Assembly: GCA_016841725.1 (NCBI GenBank)
Contig: JAENYP010000007.1
Location: 1 to 64,000, forward strand
Length of the DNA: 64,000 nucleotides
Direction of reading: 5' to 3'
From: Thermincola carboxydiphila
Lineage (GTDB): Bacteria; Bacillota; Thermincolia; Thermincolales; UBA2595
The first letter of the stretch is position 1, and every line of letters begins with the position of its first letter. The notes beneath the pieces were generated by a model. It made no database searches, was not told the origin of the DNA, and saw nothing but the letters and a program-made list of their open reading frames with translations. Shown piece after piece: positions 1 through 7,967 of the stretch. The translations under genes and the position numbers were made by a program.

Positions 1-52
1 CAACCCGCACTCGGGACTTGCACCCGTTAGACTGCGCCCATGCTGGGCGCAC
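1..52 (-). mobile_element. 5' end of a group II intron (probably class C), running out of the window
   Basis: Read on the minus strand, position 52 begins GTGCGCCC and continues into an AGCATGGGCGCA hairpin, then TCTAACGGGTGCAAGTCCCG. This is the domain I start typical of bacterial group II introns: a GUGCG 5' end, a GCGCCC stem and a GGGUGCAAGUCCC segment. The intron continues past the left edge, so its reverse transcriptase and 3' end cannot be seen. It starts 8 bases after the stem of an intrinsic terminator (61-86). Class C introns characteristically insert behind terminators, so the context agrees with the sequence. The identification rests only on these 52 bases. Confidence 0.75.
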
Positions 53-88
53 ACACAAAAAGCCTCCCTGAACGTTCAGGAAGGCTCT
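53..88 (-). terminator. Intrinsic terminator downstream of larC, used as intron insertion site
   Basis: On the minus strand AGCCTTCCTGAA and TTCAGGGAGGCT pair around a CG loop with one mismatch, and are followed by TTTTTGTGT. It lies about 80 bases after the larC stop and is the only terminator for the larC direction. The group II intron 5' end abuts its T-tract. Confidence 0.8.
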
Positions 89-169
89 TAACAAGGATTT
101 CCAAATAGGGGGAAACTTCAATACCGGCCTTAATATTCTTTTGTCAACTTCTCCTGGATATTACTCGTT

Positions 170-1420
170 TCAACTATCCTTTTCAACTGCTCTCAGTGCA
201 GTCAGGTATACTTTTTTCAGCGGCACCCCGTATTCCAGCGCCCTCTTCCGGCAGTCTTCATACTCGGGAGCCTCATTCACAATATCCCCATGCAGCAAGG
301 CCATTTTTATCCCTATTTCACCGTATTCGGTATGAACCGCACGGCTTTCCCGCTTAAGGCAGAACCTGTCCCACCTGCTGAACCTGACCCCTATTGTTGA
401 GGTCTCCAGAAACAGGGTTTCTGCAATTCCTGCTTTATCTTCCTCATTACAAAGCACTCTCATAAGAACCGCAGGGCGATTCTTTTTCATATGTATCGGA
501 ACGAGAAATGCATCCAGGGCGCCTTTTTCAAACAATCGTTCAAAAACATGGTCAAAAAACTCGGGATTCATATCATCAATATTTGCTTCAAGGACCACAA
601 CCGTACCCGCAATACTGTCAGACAGGCTGTTATGCAGCAAATTCACATTGCCTCCGGCTTCCATCCCGATGATGGCCCGGACTACATTGGGCATTCCATA
701 GTCCCTGGTTCCGGCGCCATATCCCACCCCTTCCACCTCAAGAGCCGGCATCGGGCCGCATTGTTCCGCCAGAGCAGAAAGAAGTGCCGCCCCGGTTGGG
801 GTGACCGTCTCTCCCTCGTGTTCAGAACCATAGGTGACCATTCCTTTAAGGAGTTCCACCGTTGCCGGAGCCGGAACAGGGATCAGTCCATGGCGGCACC
901 TGACAAAACCATGGCCCATGGGCAGCGGGGATACCACAATCCGGTCAACCCGGAGCAGGTTTACTGCAATCACCGCCCCAACTATATCAACAATAGAATC
1001 CACTGCCCCCACTTCGTGAAAATGGACCTTTTCCGGTGTCGTCCCGTGCACCTTGGCCTCTGCAGCAGCAAGCAGCCGGAAAACTACCTTGCTCCTGTTC
1101 TTGACTTCTGCTGCCAGCCGGCTTGTGTCAATTATATGCTCAATATCATGCAGGTGCCTTTCACAGGTCTCTTCTGTTTCCGGCAGCACGTCAAATTTTG
1201 TCGCCCTTATTCCGGATTTTCTTATTTTCCTGATACTTATATCATAACTATCCAGGGGCATTTTCCCCAGTTCTTTTTTGAACACTTCCGCATCCAGTCC
1301 CAGGTCCAGTAAAGCTCCGACTATCATATCACCACTCGCCCCGGCAAAACAGTCAAAATATAATATTTTCCTGGTCGCGGCCGCATCGTCGGCCAGACCA
1401 CATGATTTACCGTCCGTCAT
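170..1420 (-). CDS. larC: LarC, nickel-pincer cofactor biosynthesis protein
   Basis: This 416-residue protein of the DUF111/TIGR00299 family is full length in one frame. LarC is the cyclometallase that inserts nickel into the pincer nucleotide cofactor of lactate racemase and related enzymes, in the cytoplasm. Visible family features are the N-terminal YFDCFAGASGDMIVGAL block (about residues 21-37), the HFHEVGAVDSIVDIVG block (about 133-148) and a C-terminal ferredoxin-like region with EANIDDMNPE. The start is supported by an AGGAGGAG site 7 bases upstream. In some lactobacilli LarC is made from two overlapping frames; here no frameshift is needed. larB and larE are not in the window, so the enzyme that receives the cofactor is unknown. 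It lies 33 bases downstream of the cca-like gene and is probably cotranscribed with it. Confidence 0.88.
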   Translation of the reverse strand: MTDGKSCGLADDAAATRKILYFDCFAGASGDMIVGALLDLGLDAEVFKKELGKMPLDSYDISIRKIRKSGIRATKFDVLPETEETCERHLHDIEHIIDTSRLAAEVKNRSKVVFRLLAAAEAKVHGTTPEKVHFHEVGAVDSIVDIVGAVIAVNLLRVDRIVVSPLPMGHGFVRCRHGLIPVPAPATVELLKGMVTYGSEHEGETVTPTGAALLSALAEQCGPMPALEVEGVGYGAGTRDYGMPNVVRAIIGMEAGGNVNLLHNSLSDSIAGTVVVLEANIDDMNPEFFDHVFERLFEKGALDAFLVPIHMKKNRPAVLMRVLCNEEDKAGIAETLFLETSTIGVRFSRWDRFCLKRESRAVHTEYGEIGIKMALLHGDIVNEAPEYEDCRKRALEYGVPLKKVYLTALRAVEKDS

Positions 1421-1453
1421 ATTTCGACTCCTCCTGGGAACCTTTTTCTACAA

Positions 1454-2788
1454 TTATTGAGCTAATCCTTCTTTAAGTAGAGTAATTAACGACTCCCGAT
1501 TGTTGATTTCAGGGTCTTCCCAGACCTTTGCCAGGAGTTTTTTTAATATCCGGCCCACTTCAGGGCCTTGCTCTACTCCCAGCTTAACCAGGTCCCTTCC
1601 GCTGACAGCCAGGTCTTTAACACCCAGGGGTTCTTCCCGGTTAACAACCCTGTTTATTTCTTTCATCAGGTCCAGCAGCAGCCTGAAATCATGTGGCCCT
1701 GCCGAACCAAGGATGTCAGCCTCCTGAAGCCTGACCAGCCTTTCCAGGTTTTCGGTCCCGACCCTGTTGATGAGCTTTTTGACCCCTCCCTTGCGCAAAA
1801 AAGCAAACCTGCTCATATGGTCAGTCACCAGAGCAGATACAGAGGCAGCAGTCCTTCTGTCAAACCGGAGTCTTGACATAATCTCTGCCGCCATATCACC
1901 ACCCACAATATGGTGAGCGTAAAAGTGCCCTTTACCGTTATCATCAAGGGTAAATGTCCTGGTCTTGCCGATATCATGAAGCAATGCCGCCAGCCTTAGA
2001 ACCGGATCGCTTGTGGTATTGTCCAGCACTGCCATGGAATGTTCAAAGACATCTTTGTCATGATGGGGATTATGCTGGGCAAACCCAAAGCAATCCAGCA
2101 GTTCAGGAAGAAAGTAACAGAGCAGACCCGCCGCCTGCAGACTCCTCATTCCTCTGGAGGGGTTCCGGCAGGTCAGAATTTTCACCAGTTCATTCCTAAT
2201 CCGTTCAATAGCTGCGTTCTCCAGCAGGCCTGCGTTTTCCGGGATAGCTGCAAAGGTTTCCTTTTCAATGTCAAACCCCAGCTGGCAGCTAAGCCGGACC
2301 CCACGCAGCATTCTTATGGCATCTTCCCTGAACCTGTCCTGTGGGCTGCCAACTGCTCTGATCAGCCGCCTGTTTAAATCCTCCAGGCCGTTTACATAAT
2401 CAAGAATGTTTTCCCCGTCCCAGAGCAGGCCGTTGATGGAAAAATCCCGTGAATTTACATCTTCCCTGACATCAGAGCCAAAGTCATATATATTTTGCCT
2501 CCGGCCATCCCAGGAGTCAAATCCCTTTCTGAAGGTTGTAACCTCAAAGGACCATTCGCCGAGCAAAACAGTTACAGTTCCGTATCTGATCCCACTGTCC
2601 AATACTCTTGAAAACAGTTCCTTTACCTGTTCAGGGTGGGCAGAAGTGCAGATATCGAAATCAGCCGGTTCTCTTTCCAGGACCATATCCCTGACACACC
2701 CGCCCACCAGATAGCTTTGGTAACCACTGCTGTGCAGTTGATATAATATTGTCATAACCTCAGGAGGTATTGTTTTTTTGTCTATCAT
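1454..2788 (-). CDS. cca: CCA tRNA nucleotidyltransferase / poly(A) polymerase family, HD domain
   Basis: This 444-residue protein has a class II nucleotidyltransferase head. It shows the LVGGCVRD motif (about residues 26-33), the DFDIC metal-binding pair shortly after, an RDFSINGLLWD block and the RFREDAIRMLRGVRLS RNA-binding segment. A C-terminal HD phosphohydrolase-like region follows, with LLHDIGK and later HHIVGG. The family adds CCA to tRNA 3' ends; some Firmicute members are split into A-adding and CC-adding enzymes or act as poly(A) polymerases, so the exact activity is not settled. No good ribosome site precedes the chosen ATG, but a TATAAT-like element lies about 10 bases upstream. 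The message may therefore have a very short leader, or a start at Met12 (GAGGTT before it) may be used. Confidence 0.85.
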   Translation of the reverse strand: MIDKKTIPPEVMTILYQLHSSGYQSYLVGGCVRDMVLEREPADFDICTSAHPEQVKELFSRVLDSGIRYGTVTVLLGEWSFEVTTFRKGFDSWDGRRQNIYDFGSDVREDVNSRDFSINGLLWDGENILDYVNGLEDLNRRLIRAVGSPQDRFREDAIRMLRGVRLSCQLGFDIEKETFAAIPENAGLLENAAIERIRNELVKILTCRNPSRGMRSLQAAGLLCYFLPELLDCFGFAQHNPHHDKDVFEHSMAVLDNTTSDPVLRLAALLHDIGKTRTFTLDDNGKGHFYAHHIVGGDMAAEIMSRLRFDRRTAASVSALVTDHMSRFAFLRKGGVKKLINRVGTENLERLVRLQEADILGSAGPHDFRLLLDLMKEINRVVNREEPLGVKDLAVSGRDLVKLGVEQGPEVGRILKKLLAKVWEDPEINNRESLITLLKEGLAQ

Positions 2789-2808
2789 AATAATTATATA
2801 ATTTCCAC

Positions 2809-4038
2809 TTACTTCACTTTTACCCCTTCTGCAAGTCCTTCCTGGTGTGGATTCAAAATTACCTGCTGACCTTCTTGCAGGCCCTTTATGACTTCAATTA
2901 ATTCGTCTCCCTCGGTACCTGTTGTGATTTCTCCAAGGACAGCCTTCCCGTCCTTAATAACCCAGACATAGTCTTTGCCGTTATCTGTAAAGACAGCCTC
3001 CCGGGGAACCGCAAGGACACCCCGCTCTTCCTGGGTTGTAAAGGTGACATCAACAGACATCCCGGGAGTGATAAGAAGCTCCCCGGGCTTTTCACCAAGT
3101 TCGGCAATTACCTTAATTTTGTCCTCGGTAATACCAAGGGATGAAACCCGTTCTTCGGCAGCCGGGTTAATCCTGGTAATTCTCCCGGCAATTTCCGTAT
3201 CCTTTCCCGGCATTTTAAACAGCACCCTGACACTGTCACCGGTTTTAAGATTTCGGATATCCTTGGTGCTGACATAGGTTTCTATCTTTATCTTCCCTGC
3301 CTTCCCGACAGTAAACATCAGTGTGCCCGGTGAAACAAAGTCACCCTGTTCAATACCTGCAGCAAACACCGCCCCGTCTGCGGGAGCAGTCACCACTGCC
3401 TTTTCCTTCTGCTCCCTGAGCCGGTTTAACTGGGCTTGCAGGCTTTCCTTCTGTCCCTGGTACTGCAGCCTGCTGCCCTCACCCAGCTTTCTGGCCGCAT
3501 TGAGGGCGGCACGGGCCTGTTCCACCGCCTCTGAGGCGCTTTCCATCTCATTCTGCGAACGTTCCAGTTCAGCCCTGGTAACAGCGCCCTCGGCATACAA
3601 CTGCTGTGCCCTTTGATATGCGGTCCCGGCAAGTTCCAAAGACAGCTCAGCCTGCTGCAGCGCCGATTCCTGCTGCCTGACCTGGCTGGCATCCCCCTGA
3701 GCGGCTCTCTCCATGCCTTCAATAGACTTCAGTTCCCCTTCCATCCTGGCAATTTGAGCCTCAAGGTCAGCTGCATCTATTTCTGCCAAGCGGTCACCTT
3801 TTGCTACTGTATCACCTTCCTCCACATAAACGGCTTTCACCTTGCCCTGGACTTCACCGTAGATGTCCGCACTCTCTTCACTGGTCACCTTGCCCTTTTC
3901 CACGACGGCTGCAGCCACATCTCCCCTGATTACTTTTACTTCTTCCACATCGATCGCCTTGGACAATGACAGGGCCGCAATTATAAGCACAACAGCTATT
4001 CCCGCCCCGATAAGCCCCCGCTTTTTCCATGTTTTCAT
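2809..4038 (-). CDS. Efflux adaptor subunit of the HlyD/MacA (RND adaptor) family
   Basis: The 409-residue protein has an N-terminal membrane anchor (about residues 8-26). A lipoyl/barrel-sandwich half (VEKGKVTSEE, GKVKAVYVEEGDTV) follows, then a long Gln/Glu/Ala-rich coiled-coil hairpin (about 85-215), the returning lipoyl half and beta-barrel domains ending in an HlyD_D23/MFP region. It is the extracytoplasmic connector of an ABC exporter; in a monoderm it would probably sit on the outer face of the membrane. It follows the FtsX permease by 42 bases. The ATG has an AAGGAGGGAA site. The substrate cannot be told from sequence. Confidence 0.87.
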   Translation of the reverse strand: MKTWKKRGLIGAGIAVVLIIAALSLSKAIDVEEVKVIRGDVAAAVVEKGKVTSEESADIYGEVQGKVKAVYVEEGDTVAKGDRLAEIDAADLEAQIARMEGELKSIEGMERAAQGDASQVRQQESALQQAELSLELAGTAYQRAQQLYAEGAVTRAELERSQNEMESASEAVEQARAALNAARKLGEGSRLQYQGQKESLQAQLNRLREQKEKAVVTAPADGAVFAAGIEQGDFVSPGTLMFTVGKAGKIKIETYVSTKDIRNLKTGDSVRVLFKMPGKDTEIAGRITRINPAAEERVSSLGITEDKIKVIAELGEKPGELLITPGMSVDVTFTTQEERGVLAVPREAVFTDNGKDYVWVIKDGKAVLGEITTGTEGDELIEVIKGLQEGQQVILNPHQEGLAEGVKVK

Positions 4039-4080
4039 GTTGTTCCCTCCTTGTATAGATGCCGCCCTGAATAATACGGA

Positions 4081-6438
4081 CTAATCCTGCTGTTTCAGAA
4101 CATCAAGCATCGACAGCTTGCTGACTCTCCCCTTCATTTTCCACTGGGCTGCCAGCACAAATGTCAGTGTACCTGCGAGTGCCATCATAAAGCTGGCGGG
4201 ATTAATGATTAGAGGCATATTATATATCTCACTGCTTGATGCATTAACAATAGCATAAAGCATCCCATAGCTTAACGGCACTCCTGCAATTATGGCTGCC
4301 ACGCCGAGAAACCCCTGTTCAAACAGGAGAATCCGGGCAACTTCCCCTTCAGTCATCCCCAGCACCATAAGACTGGCCATTTCCCGTTCCCGTTCCGAGA
4401 GTGAGATGATGTTAACATTATAGACAATGGCAAACCCCATGATAAAGGAAAAGAATAACAGTATATATTGTGAGGCCTGGGAAGTCTCCATCAACTCCTC
4501 AAACTGGGCTTTGAGCTTGTTCTTATCATGAATTGCGGAGACGTTTTTCCCGGTGCGGAGTTCTTCACGAACCTCAGACATATTTCCCTCCTCAACTCTG
4601 ATTAAAACTGATGAGGCCACAGGTGGCGCCCTTAAAAGGCTGCTAAGAGACTCAAGGTCCATATAAGCCCCCAGCCCCACATACTGAGGCACTACTTGAC
4701 GGACAACCACCTGCCGCTCCTCCCTGTCTCCCAGGAACGGTTTGACCGTTACAGTATCACCCTGCTTAATATCCAGTATTTTAGCCATCTGTGTTGAGAT
4801 AACCATTCCCCGGTCCGGCAGCCTGACCTGTTGCCCCTTGTCTGTAAGGAGGTGGTAAAGTGAAGCCTCCTGAGGAAGTCCGGTGATCACGGTATCTTTT
4901 TCCCGCCACTTATTGGAAAGTGTCACCGGCACTTCCAGTACGGGCTCAGCTTCGATAACTCCATCCATGTAACGGGTTCCGGTTACAGCCTCTGTTCTGC
5001 CCACATAGCTCCTCAGGCCTACCTTAATGTCGTATTTCTCCACTTTCTCATACTGAAAGTTTATTAAATAATAGACAGCATCAAAGGAAGCCCCTGAAGC
5101 TACCATGAGACTAAAGGAGGTGGCTATGCCAAACACTGCCAAAAAACTCCGCTGTTTGCTGCGGAAAACATTTCTTACAGCCATTTTACCTAGGGTGGTT
5201 AACATGTTCCAGAGAAATCCGATCCGTTCCACAAGGGTCTTTTTCCCTACTTTGGGAGCCGGAGGCCGCATCGCTTCCGCCGGGCTCAGCCTGAGGACCC
5301 CTTTGCATCCCTGGTAACCGGCAACAACGCTGAAAGCAATTGCCAATGATGTTGCTGTAATAATGTATTGCGGGGCCACTCTTCCCGACAGGCCGGGAAT
5401 ATTATAAAACTGCTGGTACATTTTGGCGAAATAAAATGAAAGCCAGGTCCCCAGAAGACCTCCCCCCAGCCCCCCAAGACCCCCTGTAAACACGGCATAC
5501 CCTAGATAATGGGTGATGATTTCCCTGTCAGTAAAGCCAAATGCCTTCAGGATACCTATAAGTCCTCTCTGTTGTTCCACCATCCTTCTTAGCATGATAT
5601 AAAGGATGCTGGCTGCTACCAGAAGGAATATCACCGGCGATGTGTTTACGGTAGCCTCCAGTCCCACGATTTCCTGATTCAGCATGGAGTGGCTCAGTTG
5701 GTCTTTGCGAGGGTACAGCTGGGTCAGGCCGTAATTCGCTAAAATGTTCTCCACCGGCCTTTTGATAGTGGTAAAACTGATATTTCTGTCAAGGGTAAAA
5801 ACAATGTCATTTATCTGGCCATCCATACCCAGTACCTGGGCGGCTGTGTTGTAGGGCATAAAGGCCACACCAAAAACCTTGGGGTCAGGTGTAAGAGTCT
5901 GCCCGCTGGGAATCTCATACACATATTCCGGACTGATAGCAGTTCCGGCAATTGTAAATTGGATTTCTGTTCCGGCAATAATCAGGGGAAGCGCATCCCC
6001 GATTTTATACCCGTTGGCAGCGAGGAAGGCTGGTGATACCAGGATTTCTCTGCTATCTCCTGATGGTATGCTGCCATCCTCCAGCTTAAACCTGTTCAAA
6101 TCATTTTTATCTCCGCCAAAGGAAACCAGGCGCAGTGTCGTATTATCTTCTCCAGCCGTTTTATTGACGAGCACATCACTGACTATTCTGCCACTGACCC
6201 TGTCAATTCCTTCAATACCCCTGATATCCTCAACAAGGCCCTGCGGCCCCCGGACTATCCGGGTAAACCCCTCGGCAAAATCATGTTCACCGTAATAACT
6301 GTCCACACTGGTCTTGAGGCTGCCCAGTATCAGCGCCATTGACACATACAACATCAGCCCGATGATGGAAACACTGATAACTGCAAGATATGCGCCATAG
6401 TTTCCCCTGATGTCTCGCCACAGTTTGCGTCTCAGCAT
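4081..6438 (-). CDS. ABC transporter permease with two FtsX domains
   Basis: The 785-residue membrane protein has an N-terminal transmembrane helix, a large extracytoplasmic MacB-type domain and an FtsX block of three helices (about residues 260-385). A second soluble domain and a C-terminal FtsX block (about 660-770) containing EREREMASLMVLGMTEGEV follow. This duplicated layout is that of FtsX-like permeases working with LolD/MacB-type ATPases in lipoprotein, peptide or drug export. Its ATG overlaps the stop of the ATPase gene (TAATG), so the two are translationally coupled. The ATPase upstream, adaptor downstream and TetR gene at the operon head indicate an inducible efflux system. Confidence 0.88.
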   Translation of the reverse strand: MLRRKLWRDIRGNYGAYLAVISVSIIGLMLYVSMALILGSLKTSVDSYYGEHDFAEGFTRIVRGPQGLVEDIRGIEGIDRVSGRIVSDVLVNKTAGEDNTTLRLVSFGGDKNDLNRFKLEDGSIPSGDSREILVSPAFLAANGYKIGDALPLIIAGTEIQFTIAGTAISPEYVYEIPSGQTLTPDPKVFGVAFMPYNTAAQVLGMDGQINDIVFTLDRNISFTTIKRPVENILANYGLTQLYPRKDQLSHSMLNQEIVGLEATVNTSPVIFLLVAASILYIMLRRMVEQQRGLIGILKAFGFTDREIITHYLGYAVFTGGLGGLGGGLLGTWLSFYFAKMYQQFYNIPGLSGRVAPQYIITATSLAIAFSVVAGYQGCKGVLRLSPAEAMRPPAPKVGKKTLVERIGFLWNMLTTLGKMAVRNVFRSKQRSFLAVFGIATSFSLMVASGASFDAVYYLINFQYEKVEKYDIKVGLRSYVGRTEAVTGTRYMDGVIEAEPVLEVPVTLSNKWREKDTVITGLPQEASLYHLLTDKGQQVRLPDRGMVISTQMAKILDIKQGDTVTVKPFLGDREERQVVVRQVVPQYVGLGAYMDLESLSSLLRAPPVASSVLIRVEEGNMSEVREELRTGKNVSAIHDKNKLKAQFEELMETSQASQYILLFFSFIMGFAIVYNVNIISLSEREREMASLMVLGMTEGEVARILLFEQGFLGVAAIIAGVPLSYGMLYAIVNASSSEIYNMPLIINPASFMMALAGTLTFVLAAQWKMKGRVSKLSMLDVLKQQD

Positions 6439-7142
6439 TACCAGCTCACCTCATCTGCTGTAACCGGATTGATGTTTTCCTGTATCCGGTCTATCCTGCC
6501 GTCTCTTATATTAACCACCCTGTCAGCCATTTTACCAATGGCAGCATTATGGGTAATTACCAAAAGTGTCTTGCCCCGCTCCCGGTTAATTTTCTGCAGG
6601 TAATTGAGCACCTGTTTCCCAGTTTCGTAATCAAGAGCCCCGGTGGGCTCGTCACAGAGTAATATATCAGGGTTTTTGGCAATCGCCCGGGCAATAGCAA
6701 CTCTCTGCTGCTGACCGCCTGAAAGCTGGGAAGGGAAATGGTCCTTCCGGTCAGCCAGCCCAATCTCCGCAAGAACTTCACCGGGGTCCAGAGGCGTATC
6801 GGTAAGTTCTGTCGCCAGAGCCACATTTTCAAAGGCCGTCAGGTTTGGCATCAGGTTATAGAATTGGAATATAAAACCCACTGCCTTCCTCCTGAACATC
6901 GTCAGCTCATGTTTATCCATCTGCTGCAGCGGAGTTCCCCTGTATATAAATTCTCCATCAGTCGGAGTATCCATGCCTCCAAGGATATTGAGCAGGGTAC
7001 TTTTCCCGGAACCGCTGGGCCCCAGGATAACCACAAACTGCCCTTCAGGCACCTCCAGGTCTACCCCCTTTAAGGCATGAACAGATACTTCTCCGGTATT
7101 AAATATCTTATGAAGGTTTTTGGTCTGAATTACAGTTTCCAT
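6438..7142 (-). CDS. ABC transporter ATP-binding protein (LolD/MacB type)
   Basis: The protein has about 234 residues. Walker A is GPSGSGKST, the Q-loop is in [12 protein letters not shown], the signature is LSGGQQQR, Walker B is [12 protein letters not shown] and the switch His is in LLVITHN. This motif set is that of the ATPases paired with FtsX-like permeases. A GTG two codons upstream is also possible, but GGAG lies 9 bases before the ATG at 7142, so that start is used. It is cytoplasmic and energises the permease encoded immediately downstream; it lies 17 bases after the TetR gene. Confidence 0.9.
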   Translation of the reverse strand: METVIQTKNLHKIFNTGEVSVHALKGVDLEVPEGQFVVILGPSGSGKSTLLNILGGMDTPTDGEFIYRGTPLQQMDKHELTMFRRKAVGFIFQFYNLMPNLTAFENVALATELTDTPLDPGEVLAEIGLADRKDHFPSQLSGGQQQRVAIARAIAKNPDILLCDEPTGALDYETGKQVLNYLQKINRERGKTLLVITHNAAIGKMADRVVNIRDGRIDRIQENINPVTADEVSW

Positions 7143-7159
7143 TAGCACCGGCTCCTTTA

Positions 7160-7822
7160 TTATTTCTGGGCTTCAAAGCCGCTCCGCAATATTTTCATTA
7201 CTTCTGTAACGACGTATTCTATCCGCTCAGGGGTCAGTTTTTGCGAAATCTCCGGATTAGCCAGGTATTCATGCATGGTCACTCCCAGGGTTTCCAGCAA
7301 ATAGTCAGCCAATCCCTGCCCAACCAGAGAATACATGAGAGTTGCCGCCAGCCTGGGATCAATGTTCCCCCTTATTTCTCCCTTCTCCATTCCCTCTTTA
7401 AGCATATGTTCAAAAAACTCAATAGTCATTTCCCTGCCTTTGGAATACAATTCATGCAGCAAGCCCTCCCCCGGCACATCAAGGGCATTGGCAACAACCT
7501 GCCCCAGCTGCGGGTGTTCCAGGTTAAAACGGGTGCCTGCTGCCATTAGCCGTTCGAAGGTAGTAAAAAAATCAGTCTTCTGGTCCAATTCCCGTTTCAC
7601 ATAAGACATTTTCTCTTGGGCGGCCAAGTCCAGGATATATGTGTACAGGTCCTTCTTATCATCAAAATATTGGTACATGCTGCCCTTGGCAATCCCGGCC
7701 CGGGCTACAATATTGGACAGGGATGCCTTACTATAGGGATATGTGGCAAATTCATCCATGGCCACATCAAGAATGCGCTTTCGCTTCTCTTCAGGCAGGT
7801 TAAAAAAGGTCGGTTTTGGCAT
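7160..7822 (-). CDS. TetR/AcrR-family transcriptional regulator
   Basis: The N-terminal helix-turn-helix (about residues 10-55) carries the family pattern [13 protein letters not shown], then [20 protein letters not shown], followed by an all-helical ligand domain. The protein has 220 residues when started at the ATG at 7822, which has GGAGAGG 6 bases upstream; a longer frame upstream lacks a ribosome site. It heads the efflux operon and lies immediately downstream of a nested palindrome (7848-7895). It therefore probably represses its own operon until a ligand binds. The ligand is unknown. Confidence 0.9.
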   Translation of the reverse strand: MPKPTFFNLPEEKRKRILDVAMDEFATYPYSKASLSNIVARAGIAKGSMYQYFDDKKDLYTYILDLAAQEKMSYVKRELDQKTDFFTTFERLMAAGTRFNLEHPQLGQVVANALDVPGEGLLHELYSKGREMTIEFFEHMLKEGMEKGEIRGNIDPRLAATLMYSLVGQGLADYLLETLGVTMHEYLANPEISQKLTPERIEYVVTEVMKILRSGFEAQK

Positions 7823-7847
7823 GATTTCACCTCTCCGTAAACAATAT

Positions 7848-7895
7848 ATGACCACGCAGTCACGTGACCTACTGGTCATATGACTTCATGGTCAT
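7848..7895. promoter_or_regulatory. Nested palindromic operator upstream of the TetR-efflux operon
   Basis: The outer arms ATGACCA (7848-7854) and TGGTCAT (7889-7895) enclose two further inverted pairs: GTCAC/GTGAC around 7860 and GGTCATATGAC around 7874-7884. In all, the GTCA/TGAC half-site occurs six times in 48 bases. The site ends about 25 bases upstream of the regulator start codon, a natural position for an autorepressor. Binding by the adjacent TetR protein is inferred. Confidence 0.55.
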
Positions 7896-7967
7896 ATTAT
7901 ATATCCTGTAAGTTCAGGCTGTCAATAAAAATAGCTATTGCAGGAAAAATAGGAGCAGCCCCTTAAA

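Noticed and set aside
491-1312. Long plus-strand open frame opposite larC
   Set aside because: It lies entirely antisense to a clearly conserved gene, has no ribosome site and is rich in His/Pro/Arg as expected from codon mirroring.
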